Below are positions 58,930-64,000 of a DNA stretch of 64,000 nucleotides, piece after piece. A program made the position numbers and the translations under genes. This DNA comes from Bordetella parapertussis (GTDB taxonomy: Bacteria; Acidobacteriota; Terriglobia; Bryobacterales; Bryobacteraceae), in assembly GCA_943328975.2 (NCBI GenBank), contig CALQCC020000012.1:50165-114164 (forward strand), written 5' to 3'. Every line of letters starts with the position of its first letter. The first letter of the stretch is position 1. The notes beneath the pieces are model-generated. The model was not told where the DNA came from, did no database searches, and saw nothing but the letters and a program-made list of their open reading frames with translations.

Positions 58930-59587
58930 TTTGCTCGCTCCCACTCAAGACGACACGCGGACACGCTTACTCCACGCCGCCGCCGAGGTGTTCGCCGAAC
59001 ACGGTTACGAAGCCGCCACGATTCGCCAGATTTGCACCCGAGCCAGTGCGAACGTCGCGTTGGTGAACTACCACTTCGGGGACAAATTGGAACTGTACAC
59101 GGAAGTCCTGCGCTTCTCCATGGGTTCAAAGTGCAGGTGCACTCCGTTTTCCTTGCCGTCCGCCGAACTTGACCCAGCCGCAGCACTGCTGCAGATCGTA
59201 ATCGCTATGCTCGAGCGTGGCTTCGAGACCGGCGACCAGGCGAACCTCCGCTTCCGCCTCATGCTGAACGAATTTGTGCGCCCCAGCGAAGCCACAGCCT
59301 GTGTTGTGGATGTGGTGCTGCGTCCTGTTTATGATCGCCTGCGTGAGATTGTTAGCACCATTCTCGAACTGTCCGCCGACGACGAAAAAACGCGTCTCTG
59401 TGTTCACAGCATTCTCGGTCAGGTTGCGCATTTCGCCCACTCCCGTCACATGCTGACCCACCTCTGGCCCCAAATGGAGATGTCCCCCGAACAGCGGCAA
59501 CGCGTGGCCGAACACATCACGCAATTCACTCTCGCCTATCTGCAGCCCGCGCAAACCAGCCGCCCCGTCCGGAAGAGGAAGCCGTGA
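58910..59587 (+). CDS. TetR-family transcriptional repressor of the ABC operon
   Basis: A 225-residue regulator. The N-terminal helix-turn-helix (about 14-60) reads TRLLHAAAEVFAEHGYEAATIRQICTRASANVALVNYHFGDKLELYTEVL, the TetR signature. The C-terminal helical ligand domain resembles the CerR/DUF1956 subgroup (RFRLMLNEFVRPSEA, ILGQVAHFAHSRHML). It overlaps the end of the exporter gene, so it is made from the same transcript and probably binds the palindrome at 55392-55422 until a substrate of the exporter releases it. Confidence 0.92.
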   Translation: MRSEPVSLLAPTQDDTRTRLLHAAAEVFAEHGYEAATIRQICTRASANVALVNYHFGDKLELYTEVLRFSMGSKCRCTPFSLPSAELDPAAALLQIVIAMLERGFETGDQANLRFRLMLNEFVRPSEATACVVDVVLRPVYDRLREIVSTILELSADDEKTRLCVHSILGQVAHFAHSRHMLTHLWPQMEMSPEQRQRVAEHITQFTLAYLQPAQTSRPVRKRKP

Positions 59588-59632
59588 CCAATTGCCGCCA
59601 AGTTTGCGATACTTGCGATTGAAAGAGGAAAA

Positions 59633-60349
59633 ATGATCGCTGGCTTGGCAAAACGTACTCTCGCTGTCGTCTCATTGTGCATGGCTGCCACAGCGACGCT
59701 GTCGGCGCAGAACGACATGCGTGGTCACTGGAGTGGCTCCGTCGAGACTGCTTCGGGTCCGCTCAATATGGAAGTGGATCTGGATCAAACCCTTAGCGGC
59801 TGGATTGGATCGGTCTCCATCCCCGTGCAGCGGGCCACCGGCATTCCCTTGGAAGCGATCACGTTCCGGGCAGGGAAGGGGACGTTCCGTATCAAGGTAG
59901 GAACCGGAGTGGCGCCGGCCTTTAGCGTGACCCTGTCCCCCGATGGACAGACGCTTACAGGAGCCTTCTCTCAGGGCGCAGATGCTCTGCCTCTAAATTT
60001 GACCCGCGCCGGAGAGCCGAACGTTTCGAAGGCCAGCCCAGCAGTTACGACTGAGTTTCTAGGGACCTGGCAGGGGAGCATCGATATGGGCGCCAGTCTG
60101 CGTGTCACTCTGACCATTCTTAACACGGCTACGGGTTCCGAGGCTCTGCTGGTCAGTGTCGACCAAGCGGGCGCTCAGATTCCCATCAACGCAATCGTTC
60201 AACGCGGCAAGCAACTGAAACTGACCGTGCGTTCCGTCGGTGGAGGATATGAGGGCGAACTCAGCGCCGACGGAACCCAGTTGACCGGCACATGGACGCA
60301 GCAGGGCAACAGCGTGCCCTTGATTTTCAAAAAGGCCGTTAAACCATAA
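59633..60349 (+). CDS. Secreted protein of two tandem beta-rich repeats, function unknown
   Basis: A 238-residue protein with a signal peptide (about 1-26, ending LSAQ). Two related halves: MRGHWSGSVETASGPLNMEVDLDQTLSGWIGSVSIPVQRATGIPLEAI... and LGTWQGSIDMGASLRVTLTILNTATGSEALLVSVDQAGAQIPINAI..., each closing with DGQTLTGAFSQGADALPL / DGTQLTGTWTQQGNSVPL. The pattern looks like a lipocalin-like beta barrel used alone, as seen at the N-termini of some acidobacterial hydrolases. No catalytic residues were identified. It is followed 50 nt later by the DUF6152 gene, which has its own promoter. Confidence 0.75.
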   Translation: MIAGLAKRTLAVVSLCMAATATLSAQNDMRGHWSGSVETASGPLNMEVDLDQTLSGWIGSVSIPVQRATGIPLEAITFRAGKGTFRIKVGTGVAPAFSVTLSPDGQTLTGAFSQGADALPLNLTRAGEPNVSKASPAVTTEFLGTWQGSIDMGASLRVTLTILNTATGSEALLVSVDQAGAQIPINAIVQRGKQLKLTVRSVGGGYEGELSADGTQLTGTWTQQGNSVPLIFKKAVKP

Positions 60350-60364
60350 CTGTGCCTCACCGCC

Positions 60365-60393
60365 TTGACTTCAATTTTACTGGTAGTTAGGAT
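60365..60393 (+). promoter_or_regulatory. Promoter of the DUF6152 gene, likely leaderless
   Basis: TTGACT (60365-60370), 17 nt, TAGGAT (60388-60393). The -10 box ends 6 nt before the ATG at 60400, so transcription should start at or next to the start codon. Confidence 0.55.
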
Positions 60394-60399
60394 GTAGCC

Positions 60400-60795
60400 A
60401 TGAAACGGACGTCTTCCGCCGTGCTGGGAACCTTGTTGCTCCTGGCCGGTTTGCCCGCAGTGGCCCATCACTCCTTCGAAGCCGAATACGATGCTAAGAA
60501 GCCCATCACCATCACCGGTAAGGTGACCAAGATGGATTGGATGAACCCGCACATTTTCATCCATATCGAAGGCACCGACAACACCGGCGCGAAAGGGACT
60601 TGGTCGTGTGAAGGCGGCAATCCGAATTCGCTGCGCCGCAACGGCTGGGTCAAAGATACGATCAAAGTCGGCGATGCGCTGACCATCGAAGGCTCACGCG
60701 CCAAAGACGGATCGAACTTGTGCAACGCTCGCGCGGTGAAACTGGCCGACGGCAAACGAATCTTCGCAGGCTCTTCGGGCGGCGACGGAAACTAA
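60400..60795 (+). CDS. DUF6152-family periplasmic protein
   Basis: A 131-residue protein with a signal peptide (about 1-22, AGLPAVA). The mature part starts HHSFEAEYDAKKPITITGKVTKMDWMNPHIFIHIE, the DUF6152 hallmark, and continues with WSCEGGNPNSLRRNGW and a single-domain OB-like beta barrel (VGDALTIEGSRAKDGSNLCNARAV). The family accompanies the two proteins encoded on the minus strand just downstream. Metal or ligand binding by the HH and Cys residues is possible. Ends at a bidirectional-looking terminator. Confidence 0.85.
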   Translation: MKRTSSAVLGTLLLLAGLPAVAHHSFEAEYDAKKPITITGKVTKMDWMNPHIFIHIEGTDNTGAKGTWSCEGGNPNSLRRNGWVKDTIKVGDALTIEGSRAKDGSNLCNARAVKLADGKRIFAGSSGGDGN

Positions 60796-60817
60796 CGGCA
60801 ACGCTGTTCTGAAAGTG

Positions 60818-60858
60818 AAAAAGGGTGGTGTAGGCGCTGTCGCCCGCACCACCCTTTT
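60818..60858. terminator. Terminator between the DUF6152 gene and the convergent gene at 60871
   Basis: AAAAGGGTGGTG (60819-60830) pairs with CACCACCCTTTT (60847-60858); an inner GGCG/CGCC stem (60833-60836, 60841-60844) extends it. T-runs occur on both strands, so it should work in both directions. Confidence 0.85.
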
Positions 60859-60870
60859 CGCGTTCGTAAG

Positions 60871-61713
60871 TTACTTGCGTTCGCCGGCGAGGTGCAACAC
60901 GTCGTACTGGTTGCCCTTTTCGTCCTGATTCTCGTTGCAGATGTTCTCCATGATTTCCCAGTTCTCCGCGAGCTGAGAAGTCTGAACCACCTTCCACGGA
61001 CGGCTGTAAGCGCCAGGATCGTCGATCGTCACCTCCACCACCAACTTGCCCCGCTCAGGACGCGTAAAGCGTTCGGTCACGTGCAGCTTATTGGTGCGCG
61101 GATGCCCGTCCGCATCGAGCCATGCCTGATTCGTCCGACCATCGCCGAAGCCCAAGCCCACCGTATCGATCACCAGCGTGTCGTTGTTCTCCCAATGGCC
61201 GATCGAATCGCCCCAGTAGGTTTCCTTCACCGACGGATCATGTCCTCGGCCATCCATGAATACCTGACGGTACGGATGCACGTTGCCTTCGTAAAGGATC
61301 ACCAGCAGTCCGTCGCCCTGTACGATCTTCCACGGATACGGATTCACGCGCGGCGTTCCCATCGGCAGGCAGAACCCTTCCGGATCGAAGCGGCTCTCTT
61401 CCACCTCAAAGCGCTGCTTCAAGGCTTCCTTGGCCCACGGCAACATCGGTACATCGTTCGGATCCAAATCGCGCGCGATGTTGTGCGCGAAGCCTTCATT
61501 GGTCTTGCCCTTTGCATCGCCGGGACCATAACCGGGTGCGTGATACACGCCGCTGAAGTCGACCTTGCCGTCTGTCATGCGCGGCGTCGGCAGCCCTTTT
61601 TTCGCTGCAACTTTTCCGGAATTCTTTGGAGCCGGAGCCAGCGTCTGCTGCGCCATCGCCGCCGAGAAAGCCATCGCCAACATCCCACTTGCAACTACAA
61701 AATATTGTTTCAT
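60871..61713 (-). CDS. Secreted protein, paralogue of 61725, family of unknown function
   Basis: A 280-residue protein with a signal peptide (MKQYFVVASGMLAMAFSAAMAQ). The conserved core is GVYHAPGYGPGDA, FCLPMGTPRVNPYPWKIVQGDGLLVILYEGNVHPYRQVFMDGRGH, GDSIGHWENNDTLVIDTVGLG and ERFTRPERGKLVVEVTIDDPGAYSRPW. It shares this order with the gene at 61725-62453, which is 11 nt upstream on the same strand. Both belong to a family common in acidobacteria and proteobacteria next to DUF6152, of unknown function. Secreted, probably beta-rich. Ends close to the shared terminator. Confidence 0.8.
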   Translation of the reverse strand: MKQYFVVASGMLAMAFSAAMAQQTLAPAPKNSGKVAAKKGLPTPRMTDGKVDFSGVYHAPGYGPGDAKGKTNEGFAHNIARDLDPNDVPMLPWAKEALKQRFEVEESRFDPEGFCLPMGTPRVNPYPWKIVQGDGLLVILYEGNVHPYRQVFMDGRGHDPSVKETYWGDSIGHWENNDTLVIDTVGLGFGDGRTNQAWLDADGHPRTNKLHVTERFTRPERGKLVVEVTIDDPGAYSRPWKVVQTSQLAENWEIMENICNENQDEKGNQYDVLHLAGERK

Positions 61714-61724
61714 CTGGATTATTC

Positions 61725-62453
61725 CTAGTGAACCGAAATTAAACCCTGGGCCCGCAAGCCCGCTTCCGTGCAGGTGTATTCCTTCAATTCCCGATTGGTG
61801 CTGAGCGTATGCTGCCGCTCAAACGTAACCGGCTTGGTGAAGGCGCCGGGGTCCGTCATGGTGATGCGGACATTCAAATGCGTGCGGTCCGGACGCGTGT
61901 AGCGCTCCACCACATGCAGTTGCTCACTGTGCGGCAGACCCTTCGCATTCAGCCACGTAAGGTCGTTGAGGCCGATCGTGTCGACCACGAGAGTATCGCC
62001 CTCCCACACGGCGTTCGAGTGGCCCATCCAATTGTTTTCCCAATCCTTACCGGCCGGATGCGCCGTGTTGATATGGAACTGCCGGAAGCTATGCGTGCCG
62101 CCCTCAAACATCATCACCAGGACTTCCGGAGTCTGCATAATCTTGAACGGCTCCGCCGTGATACGTGGAACGCCGGTGGGCAAGCAGCGAGCCACGGGGT
62201 CTTTCTCTTTGCCGTCACTCCGTTGTTGATAGACCTTCTGCATCGCAGGCGTCAGCGAAACTTCGCCGACATAGCTGAAAGTCTTCGGGTCCGAAAGCCA
62301 GACACCTGAAAGATCCGGCTTGCCGTTCTTCGCCCGAGGCACTTCAGTCGCCTTGGGCGCTGCTTTGGCCTTACCTTTTGTCTGCGCTCCAGCCGGCGCG
62401 AAAAGCGAAACCGTTAAAACGGCAGCGCTGAGAAGACTTCCCCACTTCATCAA
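61725..62453 (-). CDS. Secreted protein, paralogue of 60871, family of unknown function
   Basis: A 242-residue protein with a signal peptide (LLSAAVLTVSLFAPAGAQ) and Lys/Ala-rich linker. The core follows the paralogue: GKPDLSGVWLSDP, CLPTGVPRITAEPFKIMQTPEVLVMMFEGGTHSFRQFHINTAHPAG, NWMGHSNAVWEGDTLVVDTIGLN, HSEQLHVVERYTRPDRTHLNVRITMTDPGAFTKP. It is shorter because it lacks the extra N-terminal stretch. It heads a two-gene minus-strand operon with 60871. No enzymatic motif could be assigned. Confidence 0.8.
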   Translation of the reverse strand: MMKWGSLLSAAVLTVSLFAPAGAQTKGKAKAAPKATEVPRAKNGKPDLSGVWLSDPKTFSYVGEVSLTPAMQKVYQQRSDGKEKDPVARCLPTGVPRITAEPFKIMQTPEVLVMMFEGGTHSFRQFHINTAHPAGKDWENNWMGHSNAVWEGDTLVVDTIGLNDLTWLNAKGLPHSEQLHVVERYTRPDRTHLNVRITMTDPGAFTKPVTFERQHTLSTNRELKEYTCTEAGLRAQGLISVH

Positions 62454-62611
62454 AATGGTCTCCTAAACCCATCGGATAGTAGCGCGATCGGGTCACGGTG
62501 TCAATCCTTCAGGGCATGCGTCGCTCAATGGAATGAAGAACTTGCACGCCCTTTAGCGGGCCGCGAGCGCCGTGGGTCGACAACTTCGCTTGGAACTGGT
62601 CTAATGCCTTC

Positions 62612-63532
62612 GTGATGGACTTCCTGCCCCGACACGAGAATCTGGCCCTACGTTCGGGAATGTTCCTCGCGATAGTGGTTACATTTCTATCCCATTCTCT
62701 ATTGGCCGAGGTAGTTCACGTTCGAGACTATCGCACTCACGAAGCGAAGGACCGGGGCGTCTTGTTCGCTCTGGCCCTCACACCGCAACAGGACGTACTC
62801 ACCTTGGTCGCGAAGAAAGATGGAAAGTGGCGTCTAACACGGATCCAGCGTTGGCTAGACAGGAAACCACAGGAAGAATCGATTGAAGTTCCGGGGTTAG
62901 CCACCAAGGACTTTGCAATACCAGACGGACCCTGGTACGCCAAGGTGCTTCTGACGCCTGACGGACGTTTCGCGGTTTGTATCTCCTCGGGCCACGGGAT
63001 CATTGCTTATGGGGAGCGCGGCATTATTCTTGATGACATTGTGACAGTGGTTGACCTTCGCGACTTCAGTGTTGTGACTTTCAGCCACACTCCAGCCGCA
63101 CCGGAGGAGATGCATACCTTCAACCTCGACGATGGGCGGCTCCTCCGCATGACTGCCGAGGCCGAAGGCAATTCTCAGTGGGTCACCATGAGCCTGCCGA
63201 GTCTCCAGATTGTGGATCAGGGGCAGAATCCCCCTACGGTCCGTCCAAGGAATTCCCGTCCGCAAGTAATCCCGGAATCTCAAACGGCGAAGAGGTCCCC
63301 GGAATGCACATCTTCGGAGCTCACCGGTGACGGAAAGTTCAGCATTGAATACTGCGGGAATCGTCGTCAGCGCTGGACGCTAGTCCACTCCCTCAAGACC
63401 GGCAAAGTGGACCGGATCAAGCAGGCTAGGCGAGATTCTTCCCACTCGAGCCTCGCCAACTATGAAGGGCGGGACTTTCTCCTGTTTGTGGAAGGAGGAA
63501 CAAAACTCAAGGTTTACGAGTTGAAAGAATAG
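62612..63532 (+). CDS. Exported protein of unknown function
   Basis: A 306-residue protein. It has a hydrophobic N-terminal segment (about 16-32, GMFLAIVVTFLSHSLLAEV), then a soluble body with repeats of beta-like pattern such as LFALALTPQQDVLTLVAKKDGKWRLTRIQRW and AKVLLTPDGRFAVCISSGHGIIAYG, resembling a propeller fragment. GTG 62612 was used because TCTAAT ends 6 nt before it with TCGACA 17 nt further upstream; ATG 62615 is the alternative. Base use is lower in GC than its neighbours. I do not recognise a family. Confidence 0.6.
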   Translation: MMDFLPRHENLALRSGMFLAIVVTFLSHSLLAEVVHVRDYRTHEAKDRGVLFALALTPQQDVLTLVAKKDGKWRLTRIQRWLDRKPQEESIEVPGLATKDFAIPDGPWYAKVLLTPDGRFAVCISSGHGIIAYGERGIILDDIVTVVDLRDFSVVTFSHTPAAPEEMHTFNLDDGRLLRMTAEAEGNSQWVTMSLPSLQIVDQGQNPPTVRPRNSRPQVIPESQTAKRSPECTSSELTGDGKFSIEYCGNRRQRWTLVHSLKTGKVDRIKQARRDSSHSSLANYEGRDFLLFVEGGTKLKVYELKE

Positions 63533-63634
63533 CGATCGCTCGAGTTTCCCGTCTGGGCGGCTGTTGAAAACAAAGAACACCCAAGAGGCGAGCATTTTTT
63601 CTGGCATCGTGTTATTCTTAGAGAACCCCGGCCC

Positions 63635-63711
63635 GGTCGTCGAAAGTTTCTCTTTCGAACCGACCATTCGGTCTGTGCCGGAGTAGGGGTAAATCTCACG
63701 CCCGGAAGGGC
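63635..63711 (+). promoter_or_regulatory. Structured leader before tRNA-Thr and tuf
   Basis: A long hairpin (GGTCG TCGAAAG, 63635-63646, with CTTTCGA-AC-CGACC, 63652-63665) overlaps a second possible stem GACC/GGTC (63662-63673), so the two exclude each other. A small GCCC/GGGC hairpin (63700-63711) with a T-run follows, weakly terminator-like. The promoter was not identified. The 63533-63634 stretch shows no gene. Confidence 0.4.
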
Positions 63712-63727
63712 AGGATTTTTAAGCAGG

Positions 63728-63803
<76 letters not shown>

Positions 63804-63854
63804 GAATTTTGTTTCCGGAGCGAGCGCCTGCAAGGCGCATTTGGAGAAGAGAAC

Positions 63855-64000
63855 ATGGCGAAAGAGAAATTTGATCGTAGTAAGCCGCATTGTAACGTGG
63901 GAACGATCGGGCATATCGATCACGGTAAGACCACTCTGACTGCGGCGATCACCAAGACGCTGGCCAAGCACAATCCGAAAAATACGTTCCGCAGCTTCGA
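63855..64000 (+). CDS. tuf: Elongation factor Tu (start only, cut by window end)
   Basis: The first 48 codons are present: [19 protein letters not shown], then [13 protein letters not shown], the G1/P-loop of EF-Tu (Ile where many have Val), and the [13 protein letters not shown] segment of switch 1. It begins 51 nt after tRNA-Thr with a GGAGAAGAG ribosome-binding site. EF-Tu delivers aminoacyl-tRNA to the ribosome as a GTPase. Confidence 0.95.
   Translation, partial: MAKEKFDRSKPHCNVGTIGHIDHGKTTLTAAITKTLAKHNPKNTFRSF

Overview
The window (about 60% GC) looks like a chromosomal segment of an acidobacterium, most likely of the Solibacter/Bryobacter group (Bryobacterales). Support comes from two giant Oar-like TonB-dependent receptors with N-terminal carboxypeptidase-regulatory domains, a VWA protein of the acidobacterial VWFA-related type, an NHL-repeat protein ending in what looks like the Solibacter-type C-terminal domain, and two sets of planctomycete-type cytochrome (DUF1592-type) plus DUF1552 genes. 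No insertion sequence, phage, CRISPR array or rRNA was seen. The taxonomic call is an inference from gene content.

Layout. 1-3.4 kb: ECF sigma factor followed by a gene cut by the window edge, then a PcrA/UvrD helicase overlapping a tiny basic protein. 3.5-9.8 kb: amino-acid permease, then a tight minus-strand operon of a fused alpha/beta 2-oxoacid dehydrogenase E1, VWA protein, GT-C-like membrane glycosyltransferase and a small membrane protein. 9.8-13.9 kb: YqeY-like protein, two membrane proteins, and a trans-sulfuration PLP enzyme next to cysS. 14-15.6 kb: two paralogous lipoproteins flanking a BrnT-like toxin/antitoxin pair. 15.6-23.6 kb: tgt-yajC-secD, secF, then tonB-exbB-exbD-exbD and a TPR lipoprotein. 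This is the export machinery beside the energy source for TonB-dependent import. 23.7-32.8 kb: two paralogous TonB-dependent receptors with an ABC-F ATPase between them.

32.8-52.8 kb is the accessory core. A GntR/FCD regulator and a periplasmic ankyrin protein are divergent from a DUF1592 cytochrome-DUF1552 pair. A propeller protein, an RhlE-type helicase, a PQQ alcohol dehydrogenase, an NHL protein and a bacilliredoxin follow. A second cassette then has an unusual metallo-beta-lactamase-fold protein, DUF1592 cytochrome, DUF1552 and ankyrin genes. The repeated trio (secreted diheme-type protein, Tat-exported DUF1552 protein, secreted ankyrin protein) is the best candidate here for a poorly described system. 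Perfect TGTATACA palindromes upstream of the ankyrin/DUF1592 pair and of the second receptor suggest one GntR-controlled regulon.

52.8-64 kb: MBL-rhodanese sulfur protein, galE, tRNA-Tyr, an asymmetric heterodimeric ABC exporter with its own TetR regulator and a palindromic operator over the promoter, secreted small proteins (DUF6152 and two paralogues of one family), and finally tRNA-Thr followed by the start of tuf.

Regulatory signals: strong intrinsic terminators at 23.6, 27.4, 32.8, 41.3 and 60.8 kb; sigma70-like promoters before both receptors, tRNA-Tyr, the ABC operon and the DUF6152 gene; one good ECF-type promoter before secF; and a recurring pattern of -10 hexamers 6-8 nt from start codons that suggests leaderless transcripts.
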